NCBI RefSeq assembly: GCF_902770715.1
Contig: NZ_CACXTS010000010.1
Location: 1 to 56,249, forward strand
Reading direction: 5' to 3'
Length of the DNA: 56,249 bases
DNA from: an uncultured Methanobrevibacter sp.
Lineage (GTDB): Archaea; Methanobacteriota; Methanobacteria; Methanobacteriales; Methanobacteriaceae
Under the pieces are notes generated by a model, which was not told the origin of the DNA, searched no databases, and worked only from the letters and a program-made list of their open reading frames with translations. Positions within the stretch are counted from its first letter, which is position 1. Each line of letters opens with the position of its first letter. Below, in pieces: positions 20,146-29,775 of this stretch. The position numbers and the translations under genes were made by a program.

Positions 20146-20973
20146 ATGAATGTATCTTTTATAAAACAGATGAAAAACCTGGAAAAGGAAGTATTATTAA
20201 AATCTGTTGAATTAGATGATGACAGCGATGATTTCCAATTTGAATTGGAGGATTTCAATGTTGATGATGAAATCATTGCGGTTGCACCTAGATGCGTAAG
20301 GTGCAATACATGTGTTGGTGAATGCCCAGTTAATGCAATTGAACCAGCTAATATTTTCAGAATAGCTAAAATAACTGAAAAATGTGTTAAATGTGAAAGT
20401 TGTGTTCAAACATGCCCTGTTTCAGCAATAAAATTAATTGATAACTCAGTTGTTTACGATGATGACGATGACCGAGACGTCATTGAATACAAGTTGTCCA
20501 ATGTAAGTTGTCCTCACAGGGTTGTTAGAATGAATAGTATTTCAATTGATTATTCGGTTGATAACAATTGGGATGATTGTGCGAACTTATGTCCAACGAA
20601 TGCATTCACTCTTGAATTTAAAGAGTTTTTCGATAATTTGAATATGGATTTGGGCATCGATTTAATTGAAGATGAATTATATCCATATATTAATGAAAAA
20701 ATGTGCATTGGATGTGGGGCTTGCGTTGAAATCTCACTTAATGACAATGCAATTGAACTGGATAGGTATTTAGGACCTATTGTCCACGGCAGAGTCATTG
20801 ATATCAATTACCCATTATGCGTTAATTGTTATCTATGTGAAGAGAATTGTCCTACTAATGCTATTGAATTGGTGGATGGTGAAGTTGTATTAGACAATGA
20901 TAAATGCATCAGATGTACTCAATGCACAAAACATTGTCCTGTTGGAGCTTTGAAAAGAATTGAAATTGAATAA
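20146..20973 (+). CDS. Polyferredoxin with degenerate clusters, downstream of eha
   Basis: 275 residues with an acidic N-terminal 50 residues followed by four complete [4Fe-4S] motifs (CVRCNTCVGECP, CVKCESCVQTCP, CVNCYLCEENCP, CIRCTQCTKHCP). Two further motifs are incomplete: one has only scattered cysteines ending in CANLCP, and CIGCGACVEI lacks the fourth cysteine. It could hold four or five clusters, one perhaps [3Fe-4S]. 25 bp after the kinase gene and likely cotranscribed; probably an electron carrier for Eha, but that is inference. Confidence 0.85.
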   Translation: MNVSFIKQMKNLEKEVLLKSVELDDDSDDFQFELEDFNVDDEIIAVAPRCVRCNTCVGECPVNAIEPANIFRIAKITEKCVKCESCVQTCPVSAIKLIDNSVVYDDDDDRDVIEYKLSNVSCPHRVVRMNSISIDYSVDNNWDDCANLCPTNAFTLEFKEFFDNLNMDLGIDLIEDELYPYINEKMCIGCGACVEISLNDNAIELDRYLGPIVHGRVIDINYPLCVNCYLCEENCPTNAIELVDGEVVLDNDKCIRCTQCTKHCPVGALKRIEIE

Positions 20974-20988
20974 AAATGAGGTCTGTTT

Positions 20989-21624
20989 ATGAGAGCAAAA
21001 GAATTAATGGATAAAGATTTTGTATATTTAAACTGTGATGACAGTGTAGTGGATGTTTCAAAAGCAATGGAAGAGGTTAGACGTTTTACTTGTCCTGTCG
21101 TGAATGATAACAAGCAATTGGTCGGATGGGTAACCTCCTTTGACATTACTAAAGGTTTAAGAGAAGGCAATGAAAAAATTTCAGAGATTATGAGCAGTGC
21201 TGAAGAGGTTTCAACTGTTCATGAAGAGGATCCTGCAAGAAAAGCAGTGATTTTGACTGCAAACAACAAGTTCGTTACCGTGCCTGTTGTAAATGACGAC
21301 AATCAGGTAATCGGTATGGTGCGCGCTTGCGACATTGTAGAACTGTTGTCTGATTTATACGATATTAAAGTTGAAAAATTATATAAAGCAATGCAAAATC
21401 AGCTCCATGGAGTAACATGGGAAGAGCTAATGGCGGCTTCCGCTTTGGTATCCCAAAAGACTACCGGTCAGAAAATCACAGCTGAAGAATATGAGGCCAG
21501 CATTGTTAATTCCACATTTGGTGAAGCAATCTGGGCAACCGGCGGTTTGGAAAAATTCTTTGCAGGTTTAATTTCTGTTGGAGAATTAGTAGTGGCTCGT
21601 AGAGTTGGAAATGCAAGAAAATAA
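20989..21624 (+). CDS. CBS-domain pair protein at the end of the eha transcript
   Basis: 211 residues. Two CBS domains (about 1-60 and 65-125) of the adenosine-nucleotide-sensing kind are followed by a helical C-terminal part of about 80 residues that I do not recognise. 15 bp after the polyferredoxin. A regulatory role coupling energy charge to Eha or electron flow is plausible but not shown. It is the last gene before the terminator. Confidence 0.85.
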   Translation: MRAKELMDKDFVYLNCDDSVVDVSKAMEEVRRFTCPVVNDNKQLVGWVTSFDITKGLREGNEKISEIMSSAEEVSTVHEEDPARKAVILTANNKFVTVPVVNDDNQVIGMVRACDIVELLSDLYDIKVEKLYKAMQNQLHGVTWEELMAASALVSQKTTGQKITAEEYEASIVNSTFGEAIWATGGLEKFFAGLISVGELVVARRVGNARK

Positions 21625-21721
21625 ATAATCACTGAGTAGTTTACAGACCTAAAAATGCATTAACTGGATTATAATACAACAATTAACTAATTGCTCGTGA
21701 TATCTTTCAATTGATTAGATT

Positions 21722-21748
21722 TTTTAGGTTTTTCCTAAAATTTCTTTT
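21722..21748 (+). terminator. Hairpin terminator of the eha operon
   Basis: TTTTAGG and CCTAAAA form a 7-bp stem around a T5 loop, followed by TTTCTTTT. The sequence ACCTAAAAA at 21648-21656 could also pair with the left arm. The 246 bp between 21625 and 21870 hold nothing else that I recognise except the promoter area of the next gene. Confidence 0.5.
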
Positions 21749-21870
21749 AATTGAAACTCTTTTTAACAAATCTATTTTTTTCAAAATGTAATTCACATGA
21801 ATTGTAAAATAATTTTTACATCAACTATTTAATCAATCTGACCAAATATTAGAATGGTTAAGGTGAATTC

Positions 21871-23765
21871 ATGCGGTTTAAAACGAAATTTCTCATTATT
21901 TTGTTGATTTTCATAGTTTTGAATATAGCTGCCGTTTCTGCGAATGACGTTAATGTGACTGATTCTTATCAATTGGATGGAAATGGATCTGAATTGGTTG
22001 TGGATGATTATTCAAATGGCGGTGATGATTCAAATTCATTGATGTGTCAGATGATGCCAACATTACCGAGGAAATGGAAGTCATAAAGTCAACTCCGAAG
22101 ATTTCTGTCAAGTCAACAAAGGTCAAAAGTAAGGATACATTAACAATTTATTTGAAGAATTCATCAGGAGATTCTATTAAATCTAAAAAGCTGACTGCAT
22201 CCATTGGCAGTAAGAAATATTCAATTACAACAAATTCCAAAGGTGCAGCTGATTTAAACATTAACTTGGCGGCCAAAACCCATAAAGTAATTGTTTCTTT
22301 CGATGGGGACGATAAATTCAATCCTGTTAGCAGGCAATTCTCTATAAAAGTATCAAAATTAGCAACCAAAATCACCTGTTACACCAATTTTGTAGTCCGA
22401 GGGAATTATTTGTATTTTTATCTAACAGACCAGAATTCGAATGCAGTTTCAGGCAAAAAGATAATAATAAAATACAAAGGAAAAACGCTAGCCAAAAAAA
22501 CCAATAAAAATGGAAGAATCGCATGCAAGATAAAGGCTCAGCCTTCAACATATTCTATAAATACCAAATTTAAAGGTGACAATCAGTTTAAATCATCTTC
22601 AAAATATCTCAAATTTCATGTAACATATGCAAGATCAATAAAGATAGGAAATTCCAAACTTCTGACAAACGGTTATTTGAGAATCTATTTGAAAGGATTG
22701 ACCAAATCAGCAATTACAAAGAAAACCCTTGAGATTAAAGTCGGCAGCAATAAGTTCACCAAAAAGACAAATTCCGAAGGAATTATTGTTATTAAGCCTA
22801 AAGTCAAGGCAAAGACTTATACTGTAAGTGCAAAGTATGACAAATTCAAGGTTTTTAAAAAGATTAATTGTGTGGAAGGCAATGTAAAAGATCCGTTAAA
22901 AGAGAAAATTCCTACTAAAAACGGCATTCCAAACATTGATTTAATGCCTGGAAGCTATGTTATGGGGGATAATAGTGCAAAATACACATTGACTAAGGCA
23001 CAATACAGGGAAGTCATAAAAAGGGATAGTTATTGTCTGTTCTTAAATAATAAATTATCCAAATACACCTTCTTCAAAACAAAAAATCATCCTAATACTA
23101 ATCATATCATCAAGAGGGAAAAGTGGAATGTCATTGAAAGGGCAATTAATGTAAAATTGGTTCAAAAGAATAAGTATAATTATTGGCCTGGAGAAATTAC
23201 CGTTTCTCTAAAGGGCAAAGAATATAAGTATCCGGAAGTGAGGGATGTTCAGTCTACAAATTATAATTGCGGACCAACTTCAGCAAGCGTGTGCACTCAA
23301 GTTTTAAGGAATTATTATTGTGAAAGATATTTAGCTAAGCAAATGGGCACAAATCCAGCTGATGGAACAAAATGCCCTTGGATTATTTCAGGTTTAAATA
23401 AAACAGGCTTTAACTGCACATACTTCTACAAGGCGTCTTTTGGTGATGCTTTAGATGAGCTTAAAAAAGGTGGAGCTGCTTTAATTTTCCACGCCGAAAG
23501 ACATTATGTTACAATTTTGGACATAAGTGGTGACGGCAAAAAGGTTTTGGTTAGCAATTCATATGGCAGTTATGACAATATTCCAAGCAAGTGGATTAAG
23601 GTAAGTTATATGAAAAACAAATTTTCCGTATGGGAAGAAAGCGTTATTGTCAGACTTGATTACAATCTCAGCAATTCGACTAAGGACTCCATAAATTGTT
23701 TTTACAATAGTATGGGGGCCAATTGGTATCGCCACAATACCAATCAGAAAATGGGATTGACCTGA
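21871..23765 (+). pseudogene. Secreted Ig-repeat protein with C39-like cysteine peptidase domain, broken by a -1 frameshift
   Basis: The first frame (21871-22086) starts with AAGGTGAA, an ATG and a signal peptide (about residues 1-24), then stops. A second frame, open from about 22029 to 23765, carries the rest. The two join if one base is restored near 22039. The whole would be about 631 residues: signal, three Ig-like repeats of about 85 residues (NSKG turns), a Lys/Tyr-rich linker, then a papain-like C39 domain with NCGPTS (Cys), HAERHYVTIL (His) and SNSYGSYD. Such exported peptidases may trim pseudomurein or surface proteins. It may be a true mutation, a sequencing error or programmed slippage. 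The distal part could also be translated alone from GTG 22044, without a signal. Confidence 0.65.
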
Positions 23766-23830
23766 AAAATTACTATTTAAAAAATGTAAATATTAGGTTA
23801 TTTTTTAATTTTAGACATTTTTTTCTTTTT

Positions 23831-23862
23831 TTTAGACAGATATTCAAGTTACCTTGTCTAAA
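23831..23862. promoter_or_regulatory. Inverted repeat TTTAGACA upstream of the queuosine-precursor transporter
   Basis: TTTAGACA and TGTCTAAA are perfect 8-bp arms 16 bp apart, ending 33 bp before the TATA box. A third copy of TTTAGACA occurs near 23810. This could be an operator or the terminator hairpin of the upstream gene, although no T-run follows directly. Confidence 0.35.
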
Positions 23863-23894
23863 CTAAAATAAACTTGATATTTTTGAATGTTAAG

Positions 23895-23902
23895 TTTAAA
23901 TA
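23895..23902 (+). promoter_or_regulatory. TATA box giving a leaderless transporter mRNA
   Basis: TTTAAATA is centred 28 bp before the ATG at 23927, so transcription should begin within a few bases of the start codon. No ribosome site precedes the ATG, which agrees with a leaderless message. Confidence 0.5.
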
Positions 23903-23926
23903 CTGTTAAAATCAATATTATTTTGT

Positions 23927-24568
23927 ATGGATTTAAATTTTGACTTTACTGAAAAACGTGTAATAATTACTGCATTTTTCTGTATGGCGTTTACAATCGC
24001 AAACTTGATTACTGTTAAAATTATTAACATTGGATTTTTAGGAATGGAAACTCCGGCTGGAGTTTTAATCTATCCTTTAGTATACATTTTAACAAACGTA
24101 ATTGCAGATGTTTATGGCGAGAGAACAGCGCGCAGAACCCTCTTTTTAGGTATTGCGGTTGACGTGTTGTTTGTTTTCATGACAACATTAATATTGTTCT
24201 TGCCTTCTCCAAGTTTCTTTACAGGAGATTCAAGCTTAGCATTTGTATTTACCCAAACTCCAAGAATTCTTATAGCATCTTATATCAGTTACTTAATCGG
24301 TAACTTTGCAAATGCAAGAATGACTGTTATTGTTAACAGAGGAAGAGAATATTCATCAGTTTTAAACTTTGGAGTAATTGCTTTGAGTCAATTGATCGAT
24401 AACTTTGTATTTATCGGTCTCGCATTCGTTGGTGTATATTCTCCTATCGAAATTTTAGTCATGATATTCTCACATTGGTTCTTAAGTTTGATTTGGACTG
24501 TAATCGCTCAACCATTTACAACTATGACTGTAAAATGGGCTGAGAAAGGAAAACCTGCAGAAGCTTAG
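23927..24568 (+). CDS. VUT/YhhQ-family transporter, probable queuosine/archaeosine precursor uptake
   Basis: 213-residue membrane protein with about six helices. The family signature region PLVYILTNVIADVYGERTARR (split here over residues about 50-70) and the later SQLIDNFVFIGLAF segment are characteristic. Bacterial members import preQ0 or preQ1; in an archaeon the likely use is preQ0 for archaeosine in tRNA. Monocistronic, with its own promoter and terminator. Substrate is inferred from family only. Confidence 0.87.
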   Translation: MDLNFDFTEKRVIITAFFCMAFTIANLITVKIINIGFLGMETPAGVLIYPLVYILTNVIADVYGERTARRTLFLGIAVDVLFVFMTTLILFLPSPSFFTGDSSLAFVFTQTPRILIASYISYLIGNFANARMTVIVNRGREYSSVLNFGVIALSQLIDNFVFIGLAFVGVYSPIEILVMIFSHWFLSLIWTVIAQPFTTMTVKWAEKGKPAEA

Positions 24569-24577
24569 ATATTTAAA

Positions 24578-24612
24578 TGGGAATTTTTTTCCCAACTTTT
24601 TTTTTATTTTTT
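24578..24612 (+). terminator. Hairpin terminator after the VUT transporter
   Basis: TGGGAA and TTCCCA form a 6-bp stem with a T5 loop, followed by a long T-run. The remaining bases to 24807 are AT-rich and form the leader/promoter area of the uracil permease; no clear TATA box stands out there. Confidence 0.6.
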
Positions 24613-24807
24613 CCATCAATTTTTCATGTAAAGAAAATATTTTATACTTTTATTCAGAGATATATTAATAATCAGAAATTGTTAAAACGATATCTGGAAT
24701 AAGATTTACAAATTTTAGATATTTTTAGTTTAATTATTAAATCATTCAATAGAATTTTTTAAAATAATTAATCAATTTATGAAAAAATATAGAATTTTGT
24801 GATATAT

Positions 24808-26097
24808 ATGGAGGAAATAAATTCTAATATGATACATGGAACTGGTGAAAAACCGCCTGCACTTAGGATGCTTTTACTTGCTATTCAGCATGTATGTGCA
24901 ATGTTTGGAGCTACAATTTTAGTTCCTATTGTTGTAAACACCACTGCAGGCGCAGATATTTTATCAATTCCTGTAGCATTGGTTTCATCTGGTTTAGGTA
25001 CATTAATTTATTTAGTTTGTACCCGTAATAGGAGCCCAGTATATCTGGGAAGTTCGTTTGCATTCATTGCTCCGATGGTTACAGGTTATGCGATTGGGGG
25101 TACTGGAAGTGTATTTACAGCATTAATGATTGTTGGTATTGTTTATGTAATTATTTCATTGATTATACGTGTCACTGGTCCTGGTTGGATTAACAAGTTA
25201 CTGCCTCCAGTGGTGGTTGGTCCGATGATTATGGTTATCGGTCTGTCTCTTGCCCCAACAGCTATCCAGGAGATTGGGTTGGATTTAGTGACCGTTCCAT
25301 GGAATAATTTGTTTGTTGCTTTTGTTGCTTTTTTAATGACTGCAATTGTTGCAGTTCGTGGAAGAGGAATCCAGCAGGTCATTCCATTTTTAATTGGTAT
25401 TATTGTAGGTTATATTGTTGCAGCATTTTTGGGTATGGTTGATTTTGCTCCGGTATGGTCTGCTCATTTAATTGAAGTTCCTAAATTTTACTTGCCATTT
25501 ATGAATTATAATTTAAACTTTGCAGCAGTCCTGACAATTGTTCCAATTGCATTGGTAACAATGGTGGAGCACGTTGGGGACCACAAAGTGTTAAGTGAAA
25601 TCATTGGCCGTGATTTAATCGAAGATCCTGGTCTTCAAAGAACATTGCTCGGTGACGGTCTTGCTACATTGTTAGCTGCATTCTTAGGGGGTCCTGCAAA
25701 CACAACTTACGGTGAAAACACTTCTGTTGTGGGTATGACTCGTGTAGCATCCACTTATGTTATTGGTCTTGCAGCAGTTATTGCAATACTCTTTGCATTC
25801 TTAGGACCTTTAACTGCTCTTTTAACTGCTATTCCTCAACCTGTTTTAGGAGGTATTTCTGTATTGTTATATGGATTCATTTGTGTAAATGGTCTTAAAA
25901 TATTAATCCACAACCAAGTTGACTTTACCAATACTAAAAACGTTGTTATAGCCGCAACTATGCTTGTTTTAGGTTTAGGTGGTGCAGCTTTATCATTTGT
26001 ATATGGTGACTTGTCAATATCCATTTCAGGAATGTCTCTTGCAGCGATTGTTGGTGTATTGTTGAACTTGTTAGTGCCGGAGGAAAAACATGAATGA
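24808..26097 (+). CDS. uraA: Uracil permease (NCS2 family)
   Basis: 429-residue nucleobase:cation symporter with about 12 to 14 helices. The NCS2 motif near residue 285 ([20 protein letters not shown]) and the earlier [12 protein letters not shown] segment with the substrate-binding glutamate and histidine are intact. GTGAT lies 4 bp before the ATG at 24808. It overlaps upp by 8 bp, which points strongly to uracil as substrate. Confidence 0.92.
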   Translation: MEEINSNMIHGTGEKPPALRMLLLAIQHVCAMFGATILVPIVVNTTAGADILSIPVALVSSGLGTLIYLVCTRNRSPVYLGSSFAFIAPMVTGYAIGGTGSVFTALMIVGIVYVIISLIIRVTGPGWINKLLPPVVVGPMIMVIGLSLAPTAIQEIGLDLVTVPWNNLFVAFVAFLMTAIVAVRGRGIQQVIPFLIGIIVGYIVAAFLGMVDFAPVWSAHLIEVPKFYLPFMNYNLNFAAVLTIVPIALVTMVEHVGDHKVLSEIIGRDLIEDPGLQRTLLGDGLATLLAAFLGGPANTTYGENTSVVGMTRVASTYVIGLAAVIAILFAFLGPLTALLTAIPQPVLGGISVLLYGFICVNGLKILIHNQVDFTNTKNVVIAATMLVLGLGGAALSFVYGDLSISISGMSLAAIVGVLLNLLVPEEKHE

Positions 26098-26716
26098 ATT
26101 TGTATTAAATCACCCATTAATAACTCATAAGCTTGCAATTTTAAGAGATATTAATACTGGAACTAAGGAATTCAGGGAATTAGTCACTGAAATTTCTACA
26201 ATCTTAATGTATGAAGCTATGAGAGATGCAAAACTTGAAAAAACAACCATTGAAACTCCACTTGAAAAAATGGAAACTGGTATGATTGATGAAGATAATT
26301 ATGCTATTGTTCCAATTTTAAGAGCAGGAATGGGAATGGTCGATGGAGTCTTAAATGTTTTCCCTAATGCAAAAATAGGCCATATTGGACTTTACAGAAA
26401 TGAGGAAACATTCCAACCTGTCGAATATTACTATAAAATGCCTGAAGGAATTAACAAAAGAGAAGTCTTAGTAATCGACCCTATGCTTGCAACGGGGGGA
26501 AGCGCATCTGCAACTATTTCAAGACTCAAACAGGATGGAGTAACCAAAATCAAGCTGTTATGTATTGTAGCTGCTCCGCAAGGTATTAAATGCATTGAAG
26601 ATGACCATCCTGATGTTGAAATTTTCTGCGCTACAGTTGACAGGGAATTAAACGAAAATGCATACATTTTACCTGGTCTTGGAGATGCTGGTGACAGAGT
26701 ATATGGTACAAAATAG
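26090..26716 (+). CDS. upp: Uracil phosphoribosyltransferase
   Basis: 208 residues, normal length. Converts uracil plus PRPP to UMP in pyrimidine salvage. The PRPP loop [16 protein letters not shown] (about 125-140) and the C-terminal uracil-binding part [16 protein letters not shown] are present. It overlaps the end of uraA by 8 bp, so uptake and capture of uracil are translated together. Confidence 0.95.
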   Translation: MNEFVLNHPLITHKLAILRDINTGTKEFRELVTEISTILMYEAMRDAKLEKTTIETPLEKMETGMIDEDNYAIVPILRAGMGMVDGVLNVFPNAKIGHIGLYRNEETFQPVEYYYKMPEGINKREVLVIDPMLATGGSASATISRLKQDGVTKIKLLCIVAAPQGIKCIEDDHPDVEIFCATVDRELNENAYILPGLGDAGDRVYGTK

Positions 26717-26750
26717 TGAAGTTTATCTTCACTCAATTTTTCTTTTTTTT
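26715..26750 (+). terminator. Hairpin terminator after upp
   Basis: AGTGAAG and CTTCACT form a 7-bp stem around TTTAT, starting within the upp stop codon and followed by T-rich sequence to 26750. The ribosome site of the next gene follows immediately, so some read-through into it is possible. Confidence 0.6.
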
Positions 26751-26760
26751 GGTGATTTAA

Positions 26761-27189
26761 TTGAACTGGAACCTAGTTTGGCCTATTTTGATGGTTATTC
26801 TCGCAAATACGTTTTATAATGTATGCATGAAGTCAATGCCAAGTGATGTAAATCCGTTTGGTGCATTGATGGTTACTTATTTTGTAGCTGCAATAATTTC
26901 TGCAGTTATCTTTGCATTTGCTGTTGGACCATCTAATGTTGGTGTTGAAATATCAAAGATCAATTGGACATCAATCATTTTAGCATTGGTCATTGTAGGT
27001 TTGGAAGTTGGATATGTCTTTGTTTATCGTGCAGGTTGGCAGGTAAGCAATGCAAGCGTTGTGGCTAATATAGGTCTTGCATGCGTCCTTCTGGTTGTAG
27101 GATACGTCTTATATAGGGAAAATGTTTCCATTCGCCAAATTTTGGGAATTTTCGTTTGCATGTTCGGTTTGATTTTGATTAATTTGTGA
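26761..27189 (+). CDS. EamA/DMT-type half transporter with a TTG start
   Basis: 142 residues with four to five helices; a single EamA-like repeat, half the length of a full drug/metabolite transporter, so it probably dimerises. The start is TTG at 26761: GGTGAT lies 4 bp before it and no ATG with a ribosome site is near. The C-terminal YRENVSIRQILGIFVCMFG is typical of the family. Substrate unknown. It precedes the small zinc protein by 8 bp. Confidence 0.85.
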   Translation: MNWNLVWPILMVILANTFYNVCMKSMPSDVNPFGALMVTYFVAAIISAVIFAFAVGPSNVGVEISKINWTSIILALVIVGLEVGYVFVYRAGWQVSNASVVANIGLACVLLVVGYVLYRENVSIRQILGIFVCMFGLILINL

Positions 27190-27197
27190 GGGATTTG

Positions 27198-27302
27198 ATG
27201 TATTGTCCGGTTTGTGGTGCATGGGTTGATGAAGGTCTGGAATATTGTCCGAAATGCGGATATGATGTTTACTGCATTGATGAAGAGGATGATATCTTTT
27301 AG
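27198..27302 (+). CDS. Small double zinc-ribbon protein, 34 residues
   Basis: Sequence begins MYCPVCGAWVDEG, continues with LEYCPKCGYDVYC and ends DEEDDIF. Two CPxCG knuckles form one zinc ribbon. GAGGGAT lies before the ATG, 8 bp after the preceding stop. Such tiny ribbons are common in archaea, usually of unknown role. The 267 bp that follow are AT-rich; they hold a perfect palindrome ACCTATAGGT (27367-27376) before a T-run, and the promoter of the next gene (TATA-like sequence near 27502-27510). Confidence 0.75.
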   Translation: MYCPVCGAWVDEGLEYCPKCGYDVYCIDEEDDIF

Positions 27303-27569
27303 GTCTACTTTTAAAATGCTTATTTTTTGTTTTTAGAATTGTTTATTTTTTCTGATTTTCGATATTACCTATAGGTTATATCCTTTTTTTATTAAACACT
27401 TAAATTCATTAGTTTTTATTAATATTTATTTAAAATGCTTTTTTTTAATTAAATTCTGTTAATGAATATAAAAAAGACAATAATATATACTAATAATTAT
27501 TAAATATATATCATAAGATTAATTTAATGATAATTAATTCTTCTCAATCGATGTAAAAGGAGGTGAAAC

Positions 27570-29678
27570 ATGGATAAAAAACTAACCATTATTATAATGT
27601 TTATATTGGTTTTGTTTACTCTAAATGTTAGTGCAGCTCACGATATTGATAATTCAACGGATTTGGAGATGTCGGAGGAAGCTCATGAATTGCAGGCGGA
27701 TTCTAATCAGCAAGTTTTGCAATCTGATTCATTAATTAAGACTAATATTAATGTTGAAAGCAATACTACCTTTGATGTAATCGGAGATTATTTTAAAATT
27801 AAGTTGAGTGATGAAAATAATAATACTTTAAAAAATACCAGGGTATCATTTACAGTTAATGGAAATACTTATAATCAAAACACTGATTTAAATGGTATTG
27901 CATCTCTTCAGCTTAGGTTGAAAGATGGGTCTTATAAGATTATTTCAAAATTCGCCGGGAATTCTAAATATCAATCAACATCAAAAACAACAACAGTTAT
28001 CATGAACAATACCCGTGTTGTTGATAGTGGATTGAGTAACACTCAGATTCAAAAGATTATTGATAATGCAAAGCCGAATAATGTGATTTTATTTAAAGGC
28101 AAGAGCTATTCAGATGTTAATCTGATTGTCACTAAAAGTTTAACATTAATCAGTAATTCCAAAACCACATTAAAATCCAGTTCATCCAGTCCAGTAATCA
28201 CAATTAAAGGCAAAAATGCTGCTTTAACCAAGATTAGTGGGTTCAATATTCAAAATGAAGGCAATGGTATTGAAATAAATAAGGTTGATTATGTAACAAT
28301 AGTTAATAATGACATTACATCCAAAGGCGATGGTATTGTTGCAACCGGAACCAAATATCTTAATGTAACTAATAATAATCTTGTAAAAAACGCTAAAAAT
28401 GGAATAACTATTGCAGATTCCAGTTATACTTATATCTTCAATAATAAGATAACCGGAAATGGTCAGAATGGTATCGTAGTTGCAAAAACAAGCAATCTTT
28501 ATATCCATGGCAATACTATTTCAAGCAATAGCAGACATGGTGTCTACTTGACTACAAGCATTAATGGTGTTAATTATGGTGAAGGTTCTAAAAACATCCA
28601 CATCAACAAGAATACGATTTCAAAAAACATTAAGGATGGAATTATAATATATAATGCTGGAAATAATGTTAATATCAAATCCAATTCCATTGAAGCGAAT
28701 CATGGTAATGGGATTTCCATGTCTAAAATAGGATCAAATTCCATTCAATCCAATGTTATTAGCGATAATTGGGAAAACGGTATTCAATTCTTTGATGAAT
28801 ATGTCAAGCCTAATAATCAGGAAATTAGCTATAATGCAATTTTCAGCAATTTGCACATGGATGTTGAAGCAAGAGATACCTATTATCAGGAATATGGTGA
28901 AAGACTGCAGTTAGGAGATAATTGGTATACAGATTTTGCAGGAGTTTGTCCAAAAATTAAAACCAACAATATTAAGTTTACTGTTACACAAATTGGACCT
29001 AATAAATACCAGGCATTGTTTACTGATTCAAATGGAAATATTGCAAGTTTGCTTCCGGACAGAGTATTAACCTATAACAATAATGGTCAAAAAGTCAGCA
29101 TTTCAATCAATGGTGGTGCAGGTGTATTTACTGTTGATGCAAATAATGGGGATATTGTAAGAGCAACTGTAGACAATTCTCGCAGAGACAATACTCATGA
29201 TTTGGACACAAAAAACATTAAAGAGATTAATGGAAGGTCTCCGGAGTATAATTATCCGATTATTCCTCAATATGAGCTGTTTGGGGACATAGGTGATGGT
29301 ACAGGTAATGGATCTGGAAATGGACAGGGCCATGGCGGAAATACTGCAAAAGGTGATGGAAAGTCATCCCATGAAAGCCGTGACAATACAGGAAACAGCA
29401 CCCATAGCCAAAGTATGGACCCTAGTAACAGCGGCAATAATCAGATAAATGATGTTTCACAACCTGAAAGTGCACAAACTACCTCACAGGCAAGTGCATC
29501 CGATGCAGGTAAAGCTAATGATGCAAATTCAGGCACTCAATCTGTTGTAAAGCAAATTGTAATTGATGAAGATGAATTTTTCAAAGTGACAGGTATTTCA
29601 TTTATAGTCCTATTGATAATATTGACTATCGGATTTTATTATCGTGAAGATATTAAAGAAATGAAATCCAAAATGTAA
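27570..29678 (+). CDS. Adhesin-like surface protein: Ig domain, beta-helix, C-terminal membrane anchor
   Basis: 702 residues. A perfect ribosome site AAAGGAGGTGA stands 4 bp before the ATG. Signal peptide about 1-23; an Ig-like domain about 55-145; a parallel beta-helix (PbH1/NosD-type repeats) about 155-430; then a domain from NWYTDFAGVCPKI to about 555 that recurs at the end of the protein at 41918. A Gly/Ser/Asn-rich linker (about 610-675) spans the wall and a C-terminal helix (about 680-698) with a basic tail anchors it in the membrane. Adhesin-like proteins of this kind are abundant in gut Methanobrevibacter. Ligand unknown. Confidence 0.85.
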   Translation: MDKKLTIIIMFILVLFTLNVSAAHDIDNSTDLEMSEEAHELQADSNQQVLQSDSLIKTNINVESNTTFDVIGDYFKIKLSDENNNTLKNTRVSFTVNGNTYNQNTDLNGIASLQLRLKDGSYKIISKFAGNSKYQSTSKTTTVIMNNTRVVDSGLSNTQIQKIIDNAKPNNVILFKGKSYSDVNLIVTKSLTLISNSKTTLKSSSSSPVITIKGKNAALTKISGFNIQNEGNGIEINKVDYVTIVNNDITSKGDGIVATGTKYLNVTNNNLVKNAKNGITIADSSYTYIFNNKITGNGQNGIVVAKTSNLYIHGNTISSNSRHGVYLTTSINGVNYGEGSKNIHINKNTISKNIKDGIIIYNAGNNVNIKSNSIEANHGNGISMSKIGSNSIQSNVISDNWENGIQFFDEYVKPNNQEISYNAIFSNLHMDVEARDTYYQEYGERLQLGDNWYTDFAGVCPKIKTNNIKFTVTQIGPNKYQALFTDSNGNIASLLPDRVLTYNNNGQKVSISINGGAGVFTVDANNGDIVRATVDNSRRDNTHDLDTKNIKEINGRSPEYNYPIIPQYELFGDIGDGTGNGSGNGQGHGGNTAKGDGKSSHESRDNTGNSTHSQSMDPSNSGNNQINDVSQPESAQTTSQASASDAGKANDANSGTQSVVKQIVIDEDEFFKVTGISFIVLLIILTIGFYYREDIKEMKSKM

Positions 29679-29775
29679 ATTCATCTATTTTTCTTCTTTT
29701 TTTCTTTAATTTAACAATAACCTATTTATTATAATTAAAACAAACTTTATATCATATTACCTTTGGAGGATGTAT

